The translations under genes and the position numbers were made by a program. From positions 1,540,501 through 1,604,500 of the forward strand of contig NZ_CP095046.1 in the NCBI RefSeq assembly GCF_022919215.1: a stretch of 64,000 nt of DNA. Reading direction: 5' to 3'. The notes under the pieces were generated by a model. That model was given only the letters and a program-made list of their open reading frames with translations. It made no database searches and was not told the origin of the DNA. The stretch is from Hymenobacter cellulosilyticus (GTDB lineage: Bacteria > Bacteroidota > Bacteroidia > Cytophagales > Hymenobacteraceae). The stretch's first letter is position 1, and each line of letters opens with the position of its first letter. Shown here in pieces: positions 43,598 to 52,250 of this stretch.

Positions 43598-44617
43598 GTG
43601 ACTTACATTCCTGCCTACCTCCGCCTTATACTGTTCTGTTTTCTGGGCTCCAGTCTGGTGCTCAGCAGCTGCACATCCAACGAAACCTGCTCGGCCGACC
43701 CGGAAGTGGCCAAAGTGCCGGTTACGGTGCAGATGGAACGGTTAGAGCAGCCATTCTTTCAGATCAAGAATGCAGCGGAAGCTAAGCAGTTCATGCGTCA
43801 GAACCCTACTTTCACTACCTATTTCCTGGGACGGAAGCAGTTTCCGTCGGAGGATGTCCTAGCGGAGAAATTGGTGAGTTTGTCCACCAACCAGGGCTTG
43901 CAGAAACTGGGGAAGGATTCGGAAGCTGCCTTTAAGGACACCAACGCGCTGCAGAGTCAACTTAAGCAGCTGTTTCAGCATGTACGCTACTATTTTCCGA
44001 ATTTTTCGGTGCCCCCGGTAAAGACCTTCGTGAGCGGGCTCAGCCAGGACTTGTTCGTGAACGACAGCCTGATGGTGCTCAGCATCGACTTTTTTGCCGG
44101 TGCCAAGGCCAGCTACCGGCCCAACGTGCCCGAATACATCCTGCGCCGCTACGAGCCGGCCTATATGATTCCTACCGCGGCCTTGGCTATTTCCAGCAAG
44201 TACAACCAGAAGAAGCTCACCGACCAGACCATGCTGAGCGAGATGGTGCAGTTTGGTAAGTCGCTTTACTTCGCCGAAAAGGTGCTGCCCTGCACCGCTG
44301 ATACCTTGCTCATTGGCTTTACGGGACCGGAAATGGCTAATCTGCAGTTCAACGAAGGCAAGGTATGGGCCCACTTTATTGAGAAAAATCTGCTCTACAA
44401 CACCAGCCCGTTTACCATTCAGAAGTATATCGGGGAACGGCCCAATGTGCCCGAAATCGACAAAACTTGCCCCGGCCGGGTGGGAGCCTGGGTCGGCTGG
44501 CAGATTGTGCGCAAGTATATGGCTGAGCACCCCAACGTGACGCTGGCCCAACTGATGGCTCAGAAAGACCCGCAGCGCATCCTGAATGAGTCGCGGTACC
44601 GGCCGCGGCGGAAGTAG
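43598..44617 (+). CDS. gldB: gliding motility lipoprotein GldB
   Basis: 339 residues from GTG 43598 (MTYIPAYLRLILFCFLGSSL). The lipobox is LVLSSC, about residue 27. The body keeps GldB features: VPVTVQMERLEQPFFQIKNA, SIDFFAGAKASYRPNVPEYI, YEPAYMIPTAALAISSKY, and CPGRVGAWVGWQIVRKYMAE near the end. GldB is needed for gliding in Flavobacterium; its fold resembles a peptidase-like DUF2268 domain. GldD at 37 kb is part of the same machinery. Confidence 0.88.
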   Translation: MTYIPAYLRLILFCFLGSSLVLSSCTSNETCSADPEVAKVPVTVQMERLEQPFFQIKNAAEAKQFMRQNPTFTTYFLGRKQFPSEDVLAEKLVSLSTNQGLQKLGKDSEAAFKDTNALQSQLKQLFQHVRYYFPNFSVPPVKTFVSGLSQDLFVNDSLMVLSIDFFAGAKASYRPNVPEYILRRYEPAYMIPTAALAISSKYNQKKLTDQTMLSEMVQFGKSLYFAEKVLPCTADTLLIGFTGPEMANLQFNEGKVWAHFIEKNLLYNTSPFTIQKYIGERPNVPEIDKTCPGRVGAWVGWQIVRKYMAEHPNVTLAQLMAQKDPQRILNESRYRPRRK

Positions 44618-44716
44618 GTACCAGGGAAATAAACGGCGACCCAGTCGGCGTTTCGATCCTTCAGAGTTGGAGAATGAATTCTTAACTCGTCATTGCTAAT
44701 TCCTAATTACTGCCCA

Positions 44717-45917
44717 GTGCACATTGCCGTTTTCAGCCAGTACCACACCAACCCTGACTGTCCGGCAACGAGCCGCCATTACTCCTTGCTGGCGCACCTG
44801 GCCAAGTCGCACCGCGTCACGCTCATTACCACTCGCACTTGGGAAAGCCAGCGCCTGACGCAGGAGTATCCGTGGCTGCCGGAAGGCGTGGAAATGCGGG
44901 CCGCCGAGGTGCCCTACGAAAACAGGATGGGTGTGGCTCGGCGGGTGCTGTCGTTTGGGCAGTATGCTGCTTACGCTGTGCGGGAAGGCCTGAAACTAGA
45001 GCGGCCCGATGTCATCTGGGGAATTTCCACCCCGCTGACAGCTGCCTGGGCTGCCGCGCAAGTGGCCAAGCGGCGTCAAATTCCCTGGGTGTTTGAGGTG
45101 CAGGATCTGTGGCCGTCCTTTCCCATTGCCATGGGCGCGGTGCCCACCCGTTGGGCCCAGAACCGCCTGTTTGCCCTCGAAAAAAGTCTGTACCAGAGTG
45201 CCCAGCATATTTTGCCTCTGTCGCCGGATATGACGCGCTACGTGCAGCAGTTGGGCTTTCCGACGAGCAAAATTACTACTGTGCTAAACGGTACCGACCT
45301 GGACCTGGCCGCCCAGGCCACGCCGGCAGCCGTAGCTAAACTGCAGGCCCAGTTGGGCTTGACTGGCAAGCAAGTAATTCTCTACGCCGGTACCTTTGGG
45401 CGGGCCAACGATATTCCAACGCTGGTGGCAGCGGCCGAAGCCCTGGCTCTGGTTCATCCCCAGGCAGTATGGCTGTTTATGGGTCTTGGGTTTCATGAGC
45501 CCCTGGTGCGGGCTGCTGCTTTGCGGTGTCCTGCCATTCGGCTGGTGCCGCCCCAGCCCGGCATGCCGTATTTAGCTGGTTTAAGCTGGCCGATGTTGCC
45601 GTCGTATCCTTCCTCGACCTTCCCGTGCTGGACGCCAATTCCCCGGCCAAGTTCTATGATAGTCTGGCCGTAGGTACACCGGTAGTCGTCACAAACCAAG
45701 GATGGACGAAAAAGCTGGTAGAACAGCACGGATGCGGCTGGTACTCCCCGCTGGCAATGCCCCGGCGTTGGTTGAACTGCTGGCTCAACTGCTGACTCAG
45801 CCCCAGCTTTTAGCAGATGCGGGCCTGCGTGGCCAAGAGGTAGCGGTTAAGGAGTTTGACCGGCAACAGATTGCGCAAACAATACAAGGAATCCTCGAAA
45901 GGAGCGCTGAAGTTTAA
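44717..45917 (+). CDS. group 1/family 4 glycosyltransferase (two frame breaks)
   Basis: 400 residues when two missing C residues, near 45556-45559 and 45746-45750, are restored. GTG 44717 starts MHIAVFSQYHTNPDCPATSR. GT-B fold: the N-terminal half (RPDVIWGISTPLTAAWAAAQ, WVFEVQDLWPSFPIAMG) binds the acceptor; the C-terminal half shows VILYAGTFGRANDIPTLVAA, ADVAVVSFLDLPVLDANSPA and KFYDSLAVGTPVVVTNQGW. It resembles WbuB-like sugar transferases for surface polysaccharide. It stands alone, with no capsule cluster visible. The breaks are probably sequence errors. Confidence 0.85.
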
Positions 45918-45967
45918 ACCCTGGAGAACTAGTTTTATACTAAGTTGTACTGATTCGGCTGCAGTAC

Positions 45968-46657
45968 TCAGATTTCCACAGTAGTAGCCGGATCTAAATC
46001 TGCTGCGCTGGGCTTGCCGAAGTGAGAAGCGTAGTACTTACAAAAGTCCTTAAGCGGGCAAATTCCGCACTTGGGCGTGCGAGCCACGCATACGTAGCGG
46101 CCGTGCAGAATCAGCCAGTGGTGGGCTTTCGGAATCAGCTTCTCGGGTATATACCGCACCAGCTCCTTTTCCACGGCTAGGGGCGTTGTAGCCTTTTGCG
46201 TCACCAAGCCCAGCCGGTGCGACACCCGAAACACATGCGTGTCGACGGCCATAGCGGGCTGATTGTAAATAACCGATACAATTACGTTGGCCGTTTTGCG
46301 GCCCACACCCGGTAGGCGCTGTAGTTCCTCAATCGTGCTGGGCACTTCAGAGTTAAATTCCTCCACTAGCAAACGGCCCAGGCCCGCTAGGTGCTTGGCC
46401 TTGTTGTTGGGGTAGGAGACGCTACGAATAAAGGGAAAGATGTCGTCGGCCGAAGCCAGCGCCAAGTGGGCCGGGGTCGGAAATTGCTCCAGCAGAGCCG
46501 GCATAATCTGGTTGACGCGCTTATCGGTACACTGGGCACTGAGTACCACGGCCACAATCAGCTCGTAGGGGTTGCCGTAGTGCAGCTCCGTTTTGGGCTC
46601 GGGAAAGTGGGTGGTGAAGTAGTCGAGGAACCGACGGAACCGCTCGGGCTTGCGCAT
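45968..46657 (-). CDS. nth: endonuclease III
   Basis: 229 residues from ATG 46657 (MRKPERFRRFLDYFTTHFPE); ATG/other starts up to 46702 are less likely. It excises oxidised pyrimidines and nicks the abasic site. Helix-hairpin-helix LPGVGRKTANVIVS with the catalytic lysine, the catalytic aspartate in AVDTHVFRVSHRLGL, and [4Fe-4S] ligands in CVARTPKCGICPLKDFC (C-x6-C-x2-C-x5-C). A MITE-like repeat sits immediately upstream. Confidence 0.94.
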   Translation of the reverse strand: MRKPERFRRFLDYFTTHFPEPKTELHYGNPYELIVAVVLSAQCTDKRVNQIMPALLEQFPTPAHLALASADDIFPFIRSVSYPNNKAKHLAGLGRLLVEEFNSEVPSTIEELQRLPGVGRKTANVIVSVIYNQPAMAVDTHVFRVSHRLGLVTQKATTPLAVEKELVRYIPEKLIPKAHHWLILHGRYVCVARTPKCGICPLKDFCKYYASHFGKPSAADLDPATTVEI

Positions 46658-46707
46658 GGCTGGAAGCAAATAAGCACTGGAAGAGCGGCAAAATAACGCC
46701 AAAAAAA

Positions 46708-46802
46708 GTCATCCTGAGCTCGACACGCTCTGCTTACTGTCGGCTGACCACTCTGAGAGTGGAAGCGTGGAACAGCAAGCGGGCTTGCAAGCTCAGGATG
46801 AC
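46708..46802. repeat. MITE/REP-like inverted repeat
   Basis: GTCATCCTGAGCT (46708-46720) and AGCTCAGGATGAC (46790-46802) are exact inverted copies; the similarity continues inward (CTCTGCTTACTGT against CCGCTTGCTGTT) to a central CCACTCTGAGAGTGG. One long hairpin of 95 bases without an ORF. Similar-sized but different in sequence from the element at 28524. Confidence 0.65.
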
Positions 46803-46814
46803 GAGGAGTAATCT

Positions 46815-47045
46815 TTACCCAGCCTTGAGAAAGGTGCGGGAGTACTGTAAAATCGAATCGGTGGTACGCTTGCTAGGGGCACTTTTGAGGCCATCCAAGC
46901 AGCGCTGGGCTAAGAGGAGGTCGGCGCACACGGTGGCCAGTTCGGCGTCGTGGAGCAGGGCGCGCTCTACTTCCTGGTGCTCATTAGCCGGCAATTCGTT
47001 GTATACGTACCGGAGCAGTTTCTCGTGGGTAAAGGTTTTGATCAT
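46815..47045 (-). CDS. minimal anti-sigma-like protein
   Basis: 76 residues. MIKTFTHEKLLRYVYNELPA NEHQEVERALLHDAELATVC (shown in two parts) resembles the N-terminal anti-sigma domain of zinc-finger anti-sigma factors: a helix with LLRYVYNEL, then ExxxVExALxxD. The usual Cys-x2-Cys is reduced to one Cys, and there is no transmembrane segment. Its start lies 62 bases inside the 3' end of the sigma gene, in another frame, so translation is probably coupled. An inhibitory role on that sigma factor is inferred. Confidence 0.6.
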   Translation of the reverse strand: MIKTFTHEKLLRYVYNELPANEHQEVERALLHDAELATVCADLLLAQRCLDGLKSAPSKRTTDSILQYSRTFLKAG

Positions 47046-47619
47046 AGAAAACGGGTTGTGCGGCCATCTTCTTCCGCAGGTTAATCAGCGCGTAACGCAT
47101 ACGCCCCAGCGCTGTGTTGATGCTAACCCCCGTCGCGTCCGCAATTTCCTGAAAGCTCATGTCGCCGTAGTGACGCATGATGAGCACTTCTTTCTGCACT
47201 GCGGGCAGGTCCTGGATTAGCTCCCGAAGACGGGCGTGGGTTTCCTCACGGGTGATGGTAGCCTCCGCACCCTCTTCTGCCAACGACAACGAATTGAATG
47301 CATGACTTGTTGTGTCAAGATTCAATAAAGGACTGCGTTTTTCGCGGCGGAAGAAGTCAATCGCCAGATTATGAGCGATACGGCAAATCCAGGAAGAGAA
47401 TTTTCCTTCCTCATTGTAGCGCCCACTCTTCATCGTGTGGATAGCTTTGATAAAGGTATCCTGCAGCAGGTCTTCGGCTACGTCCTCATCGCGCACGATT
47501 AGCATAATCGTGGTGAAAACGCGGCTTTTGTGCCGATCTAGCAATAGGGCAAAGGCATCTTCCTTACCGGCAATGTAAAGGGATATGAGAGCGGAATCGC
47601 TCGGCTGCAAGGTGTCCAT
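46984..47619 (-). CDS. ECF RNA polymerase sigma factor
   Basis: 211 residues. Region 2 (about 25-95) has DEDVAEDLLQDTFIKAIHT and the -10-recognising FSSWICRIAHNLAIDFFRRE; region 4 (about 135-190) has LPAVQKEVLIMRHYGDMSFQ and EIADATGVSINTALGRMRYA. A Thr/Leu-rich linker joins them. A consensus promoter lies 94 bases upstream. The 3' end overlaps a small anti-sigma-like gene. The regulon is unknown. Confidence 0.92.
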   Translation of the reverse strand: MDTLQPSDSALISLYIAGKEDAFALLLDRHKSRVFTTIMLIVRDEDVAEDLLQDTFIKAIHTMKSGRYNEEGKFSSWICRIAHNLAIDFFRREKRSPLLNLDTTSHAFNSLSLAEEGAEATITREETHARLRELIQDLPAVQKEVLIMRHYGDMSFQEIADATGVSINTALGRMRYALINLRKKMAAQPVFYDQNLYPRETAPVRIQRIAG

Positions 47620-47712
47620 AAAGGCTACGGGTTAGAGGAACGTAGAGCTTTAGGCCATAGAGTGCAGTTGCCGGTGAAATCGAGAAAGTTTCTGAAGAGC
47701 AGATGAAGTTTC

Positions 47713-47743
47713 CAAATGTAGAAAACGGCAACACCATTCGCAA
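47713..47743 (-). promoter_or_regulatory. promoter of the ECF sigma gene
   Basis: On the minus strand TTG (47743-47741), a 20-base spacer and TACATTTG (47720-47713). The 309-base gap 47620-47928 holds this promoter, an A/T-rich stretch (47750-47860) and the terminator at its right end. Confidence 0.65.
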
Positions 47744-47882
47744 TGCATGGTTGCTTCAAAAGCAAAATAATTTTTGTCTTTTAAAACAAATCATTCAATA
47801 GCGTATATCAACTATTTCAAATTGAAGGATCTAACGAAAAAATTTATTGTTCCTTCATTCGTTAGCGCGGGCGTTTTAGCAT

Positions 47883-47911
47883 AAAAAAAGCCCGCTTTTG
47901 CGGGCTTTTAC
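47883..47911. terminator. terminator after the 47929-48511 gene
   Basis: AAAAGCCCGC and GCGGGCTTTT pair around TTTT. A-run left, T-run right; on the minus strand it follows the stop at 47929. Confidence 0.85.
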
Positions 47912-47928
47912 ACGAGTTATATTCTGGC

Positions 47929-48511
47929 TCAGCGCCGTAGCTGAGAATCGATGGTTTGCAGCTGGGTGTCGATAGAAGTGGCGGCCGGATTCTGGCCGAC
48001 AGCGGCTTTGGTGCGCTCGGCCAGGCGGTCGGAGAGTTGCTGAAGCAAGACCATGCGTTGCTCGGTACGGCGCAGCTCGGTGGCCAGCCGCTGCGGTACC
48101 AGGGCAGGGCCGTAGCGGGCAGCTGGGTTTCGGTGGGCTGGCCGGTTACTTGCCGGGCACGCTGCTCAATAGCGGGGCCGACATCATGTCGTCGGTGAAG
48201 TTGACGATGGTACCCTGCAGGTTCACCGCCCTGCCCTCGGGCAGCATCTGCCGGGTGCCGTCCTTGCTGATCATAATCCCGTCGGGACGTACAACGGTGC
48301 CATTGTCCATGGTGACCGGAGCCGACAAGCGCGACATCTGGCCGGCCTGAATCCGCATGGTAAGGCCATTGCGGCGGGCTACCCCGTCTTTCAGCGCCGG
48401 GGCTGATGCAGAAGCTGTGGCGGTCGACGCCGGCGTAGTTTGGGCCAGGACGGGGGCCGCGGGTAGCAGCAGGCTGGCAAGGGCAAGGCAGGCAAGCGGA
48501 GCGTAGTGCAT
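47929..48511 (-). CDS. secreted DUF6799-like protein (two frame breaks)
   Basis: About 194 residues when two missing C residues, near 48173-48177 and near 48108-48110, are restored. Signal peptide MHYAPLACLALASLLLPAAP ends near LAQ. Then KDGVARRNGLTMRIQAGQMS, VTMDNGTVVRPDGIMISKDG and RQMLPEGRAVNLQGTI: a tandem of short strands like the DUF6799 domain of Hymenobacter secreted proteins (assignment by resemblance). The C-terminal 70 residues are a predicted coiled coil, QRLATELRRTEQRMVLLQQL to TIDSQLRR. Function unknown. Confidence 0.65.
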
Positions 48512-48588
48512 GGGGTGGGGTAGGAAGAAGGTCCGGAAAACCGGCCACGGCTGCCGGTACTGCTGCTGACGCGCTTTGCCCGGGAAGG

Positions 48589-49014
48589 TTACGCGTGGGA
48601 TTCATGGGCGCGCCGCCGGGCCAGCCAATCGGCGGCCAGGCCTTCGTCGCTGAACAGGCGCACGTGGCAGTCGGCGTTGGAAACCAGTGGTGCCCCATTC
48701 TCCTGATCCACGTTGCTTAGGTGGGCCGGCGACATAAGAAACGCCAGGTACACGCGCCCGCCAAGCAGGCCCGTAAGCCGGGGCAGAAAGGTGGTCAGCA
48801 CCCACTGGGTGGAATCTTCGCTGATGGTACCACGGCGGCGCAGGTCGAGCAGCCAGTAGCGCACTTTCTGGGGAGCCGCTACGCGTAGCGTGGCTTCGTA
48901 GCCCTGCTGCACTTCGGCGGGGCTTACCTGCCGCAACCAGCGGCCCAGCAGCGTGCCAAGGTCTTCGCGCAGGGTAAGCTCCACAAAATCGGCAACGGCA
49001 GTAACGGTTGGCAC
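48589..49014 (-). CDS. hypothetical SpoIIAA/STAS-like protein
   Basis: 141 residues. Alternating strands and helices (DFVELTLREDLGTLLGRWLR, KVRYWLLDLRRRGTISEDST, RVYLAFLMSP, DCHVRLFSDEGLAADWLARR) fit the small SpoIIAA/STAS-like fold common in Hymenobacter. No catalytic residues are apparent. It lies 77 bases upstream of the DUF6799-like gene. The regulatory role suggested by the fold is an inference. Confidence 0.6.
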   Translation of the reverse strand: MPTVTAVADFVELTLREDLGTLLGRWLRQVSPAEVQQGYEATLRVAAPQKVRYWLLDLRRRGTISEDSTQWVLTTFLPRLTGLLGGRVYLAFLMSPAHLSNVDQENGAPLVSNADCHVRLFSDEGLAADWLARRRAHESHA

Positions 49015-49243
49015 GGGCAGCGGCTAAAGGAGTGGATGGGTCTGAAAACCAGGCGGCACAGGGAAGTAAGATAAACAAATCGGGGAATTTTGTCAAACCC
49101 GGCAATCAGCTGCTGTATTGGTTGTAACGCGGTTTTAAGACCGTTGAATCGGCCGGCTGCCGGCTAGTTCCCAACCTGAGCTGTGACTTCGGGCCCCGGT
49201 TTCGGTTTACCTTTGCCCTGCTTCCTTCCACTGTTTCTGCTTT

Positions 49244-50539
49244 ATGGCTGCTGATACCTCGCTCACGCCCCACGACCCGTACGCGGCGCTACGGATTCCT
49301 GATTTTCGTCGGCTTATTTCGGCCCGGGTGTGTTTTACGGTGGCTACCCGCGTGCAGGGGCTGGTGGTGGCCTGGCAGATATTCCGGCTCACCGGCGACC
49401 CGCTGGCGCTGGGCTTTATCGGGCTGGCCGAGGCGCTGCCCAGCATTGGCGTGTCGCTCTACGCGGGGCACGTGGCCGACTCGGTAAAGCGCAAGAACAT
49501 CATCATCGTGACCGTGACGGTGCTGCTGCTGTGTGCGGCGGCACTGTGGGCTTTGTCGTCGCCGGCGGGGCTGCCCTTGCTGGCCAAAGGCTCCTTGTAC
49601 ACGCTGCCGCTCTACGTGGTCATCTTTATCAGCGGTATTGCCCGGGGCTTTCTGGGGCCGGCTTTGTTCTCGTTTATGCCCCAGCTGCTGCCTAGCCGAG
49701 ATAAGCTGGCCAACGCCATTACCTGGAACAGCACCACCTATCAAGCTTCGGCGGTGCTGGGCCCGGCCATCGGCGGCTACCTGGTGGCCCACCTGGGCGT
49801 GGCCAACTCCTACGCTGTGGCCACTGGGTTGCTGCTGCTGGCCCTGGTGCAGTTTGCTGGCATTGCGTCGCGGCCCCTGCCGCCGCGCGAGGGCGAGAAG
49901 CTGAGCCTGCAAGAAAGTGTGCTGAGCGGACTAAAGTTTATTTTCAGCAACCAGCTCGTGCTGGCGGCCCTGGCGCTGGATATGTTTGCGGTGCTCTTCG
50001 GTGGTGCCGTGGCCCTGCTGCCAGTGTTTGCGGTGGATATTCTGCACGTGGGAGCCGCCGGCCTGGGTCATTTGGAAGCCGCACCCGCTGTAGGCTCAGT
50101 ACTGATGGCCGTGGCCCTGACTTATTTCCCCCTGAAGCGGCACGCCGGCCGCAAGCTGCTGTGGGCCGTGGCGGGCTTCGGGGCCGCTACCATTGCCTTT
50201 GCCTTGTCTACCAACTTCTGGTTGTCGTTGGGCCTGCTGTTTCTGACCGGCGTCTTCGACTCGGTGTCGGTGATTGTGCGCTCCACGCTGATTCACACCT
50301 TTACGCCCGAGTACATGAAGGGGCGCGTATCGGCCGTCAACAACATCTTTATCGGTTCCAGCAACGAAATAGGGGCCTTTGAGTCGGGAGCGGCGGCCAA
50401 GCTGATGGGCGTGGTGCCCTCGGTGGTATTCGGCGGCATCATGACCATTATCGTGGTCTTATTCACCACCTGGCGGGCCGATAAGCTGCGCACGCTGGAC
50501 ATGACGCCCAAGAAGCCGGAGCCCGAACCAGTGGCCTAG
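49244..50539 (+). CDS. MFS transporter
   Basis: 431 residues with about 12 hydrophobic helices. The first loop motif lies near GHVADSVKRKNIIIVTVTVL (the conserved GxLaDrxxRR variant), and LLPSRDKLANAITWNSTTYQ with GPAIGGYLVAHLGV marks helix 5. It is closest in look to the DHA3/enterobactin-exporter type drug and metabolite exporters. A short Pro/Glu-rich tail ends the chain. The substrate is unknown. It lies just upstream of an ECF sigma gene on the same strand but has no promoter in common with it. Confidence 0.9.
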   Translation: MAADTSLTPHDPYAALRIPDFRRLISARVCFTVATRVQGLVVAWQIFRLTGDPLALGFIGLAEALPSIGVSLYAGHVADSVKRKNIIIVTVTVLLLCAAALWALSSPAGLPLLAKGSLYTLPLYVVIFISGIARGFLGPALFSFMPQLLPSRDKLANAITWNSTTYQASAVLGPAIGGYLVAHLGVANSYAVATGLLLLALVQFAGIASRPLPPREGEKLSLQESVLSGLKFIFSNQLVLAALALDMFAVLFGGAVALLPVFAVDILHVGAAGLGHLEAAPAVGSVLMAVALTYFPLKRHAGRKLLWAVAGFGAATIAFALSTNFWLSLGLLFLTGVFDSVSVIVRSTLIHTFTPEYMKGRVSAVNNIFIGSSNEIGAFESGAAAKLMGVVPSVVFGGIMTIIVVLFTTWRADKLRTLDMTPKKPEPEPVA

Positions 50540-50575
50540 GCCCAAATTATATAGCATAAGTATGTGATAAGAGCG

Positions 50576-50604
50576 TAGTGGAAACACTATATACTGTAGC
50601 TTTG
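50576..50604 (+). promoter_or_regulatory. promoter and palindromic operator of the second ECF sigma gene
   Basis: TAGCTTTG (50597-50604) fits the -7 consensus. TAGTG-GAAA-CACTA (50576-50589), a perfect inverted repeat, sits where the -33 element should lie and could be an operator. ATG 50634 follows. Confidence 0.55.
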
Positions 50605-50633
50605 CGCTTGAATTAGGCCGCTTTTGGCAGATT

Positions 50634-51239
50634 ATGGCTTTGCGGCCGCCCCGCGCTATGGCTACTTCCGATGCTACAGATGCTTTAGAAGTCCGGCTTG
50701 CCCACCTGCGGGCTACCGACGCGGAAGCCTTTATGGAGGTGCTGTTCCGGGAATTCTACCGGCCCCTGGGCACGGTTATTCAGCGGGTCGTTAAAGACAA
50801 GGAAGCCACCGAAGACCTGCTGCAGGACGTGTTTTTGCGCATCTGGAACGGGCGCGACACGCTGGTTATCAGCACCACGTACCGGGCTTACCTGTACCGG
50901 GCAGCCTTGAACGCCGCTTTGCGCTACCAGGAGCGGGGCCAGCGCCAGGTAGCCTGGGACGACGCTCCCGCCACAGCCGAGCCGCGCGTTGATAATGCCC
51001 TGCACACGCTCTACCAGCAGGAAGCGGAGGATTCGGTGGAAGCGGCCCTTGCTCACCTGCCGCCCCAGTGTCGGACCGTGTTTACCATGAGCCGCTACGA
51101 GGAAATGAGCTACCAGGAAATAGCCGATGCCCTCGAAATTTCCCCCAAAACTGTCGAAAATCAGATGGGCAAGGCCCTGCGCATTTTGCGGCAACAGCTC
51201 AGCGGCCTGCTCAAGAATCTGTATTCTTTCCTGCTGTAA
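50634..51239 (+). CDS. ECF RNA polymerase sigma factor (FecI-like)
   Basis: 201 residues from ATG 50634 (ATG 50658 is an alternative). Region 2 has DKEATEDLLQDVFLRIWNGR; region 4 has LPPQCRTVFTMSRYEEMSYQ and EIADALEISPKTVENQMGKA. The C-terminus is a leucine-rich tail (LLKNLYSFLL), usual for FecI/FecR-type sigma factors of this phylum. FecR normally comes next; here it lies 4.4 kb downstream, after a head-GIN lipoprotein, a receptor and DUF4249. Confidence 0.92.
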   Translation: MALRPPRAMATSDATDALEVRLAHLRATDAEAFMEVLFREFYRPLGTVIQRVVKDKEATEDLLQDVFLRIWNGRDTLVISTTYRAYLYRAALNAALRYQERGQRQVAWDDAPATAEPRVDNALHTLYQQEAEDSVEAALAHLPPQCRTVFTMSRYEEMSYQEIADALEISPKTVENQMGKALRILRQQLSGLLKNLYSFLL

Positions 51240-51268
51240 GGCCCGCTAGAAAATATTTTTTGATGGGG

Positions 51269-51343
51269 CGTAGGGGTAAGGTCCGGGTCGTGGATCAAAG
51301 AGAGGAAAGCAACATTTTCTCTGACCCGAAACCTTACGCTACG
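51269..51343 (+). promoter_or_regulatory. long hairpin directly before the head-GIN gene
   Basis: The outer arms CGTAGGGGTAAGGTCCGGGT (from 51269) and ACCCGAAACCTTACGCTACG (to 51343) pair imperfectly over about 20 bases; inside, AGAGAGGAAA pairs with TTTTCTCT. The hairpin ends three bases before ATG 51347. It may attenuate or regulate the genes after the sigma factor, or act as a terminator. Confidence 0.45.
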
Positions 51344-51346
51344 GCT

Positions 51347-52074
51347 ATGAAAAACCTTCTCTACTTCGGCTTCCTAACCCTCACCCTCGGCCTGACCAGC
51401 TGCGACTGCGACGACGTCTTCCCCGACAAAGTAACCGGCAGCGGCCCGGTAGTGACCGAGAACCGGACCGTGACCGACTTCTCCCGCCTGGAGCTTTCGG
51501 TGAATGCCGAGGTGTTCCTGACTCAGGGCTCCAGCCGCTCGCTGCGGGTAGAAGCTCAGCAAAACATTCTGAACGTGCTGCAAACCAACGTGAGCGGCGA
51601 GCGGCTGGCCATCAACTATGGTCGGGTAAACGTGCGCCGCCACGAGCCCATCCGGGTGTACATCACCACGCCAAACCTGAGCAGCGTGCATGTGTCGGGC
51701 TCGGGCAGCGTGGTGGGGCAGAATGCCTGGCGCATCGACGACCTGGGGCTGAGCCTCTCGGGCTCGGGCGGCATTAATCTGGGGTAGTAGGAGCCCGCAA
51801 CCTGCGCACCGACATCTCCGGCTCGGGCACCGTGCGCCTGGCCGGTGATGCCGCCCGCCACGAGATGCACCTGAGCGGCTCGGGCGCAGTAGAAACCTTT
51901 CCGCTGACCGTGCAGGCCGCCGACGCCAGCATTAGCGGCTCGGGCAGCACCCAGGTTACGGCTGCCGAAACGCTCAATGCCAGCATTAGCGGCTCGGGCA
52001 AGGTGTACTACAAAGGTCGTCCCACCATCACGGTGCGCACTTCCGGCTCGGGCCGTGTGGTGGATGCCAACTAA
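51347..52074 (+). CDS. head-GIN domain (DUF2807) lipoprotein (frame broken near 51783)
   Basis: 242 residues when one missing G near 51781-51784 is restored (SGSGGINLG joins VVGARNLRTDISGS). Signal peptide with lipobox LGLTSC at about residue 19. The rest is a right-handed beta-helix of the GIN type with repeated turns ending in SGSG: SSVHVSGSGSVVGQ, LSLSGSGGI, MHLSGSGAVETF, ASISGSGSTQV, VRTSGSGRVVDAN. It is probably a surface or periplasmic adhesion-type protein. It sits between the ECF sigma factor and the TonB-dependent receptor. Confidence 0.85.
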
Positions 52075-52095
52075 GCGCCGGCAGGACCTTACCCG

Positions 52096-52135
52096 AAATC
52101 CGCCGGGATTCTTCCTGCAATTCCGGCGGACTTTC
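52096..52135 (+). terminator. possible terminator between the head-GIN and receptor genes
   Basis: CCGCCGG (52100-52106) pairs with CCGGCGG (52123-52129), flanked by weak A and T stretches, 22 bases after the head-GIN stop. The rest of the gap to 52250 is G/C-rich with further self-complementary sequence and no clear promoter. Confidence 0.4.
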
Positions 52136-52250
52136 GAAAATGGACGGGACGATTTTTTGCCGGCCCGCCCGGTATTGTCGGGCCTGGGCCGTCTGCCCGG
52201 GTGCAACTGCTACGCTTTACTCTTTTGCCTCTATTAACCTACGTGTCTAT

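Noticed and set aside
44660..44712. AATTCCTAATTA-like repetitive sequence before the glycosyltransferase
   Set aside because: It resembles a low-complexity intergenic stretch seen in related genomes, but only one short, irregular copy is present here.
51680..52060. Repeated SGSG-coding units resembling a direct-repeat array
   Set aside because: They encode turns of a GIN-type beta-helix in one frame; there are no equal repeats and spacers, so not CRISPR.
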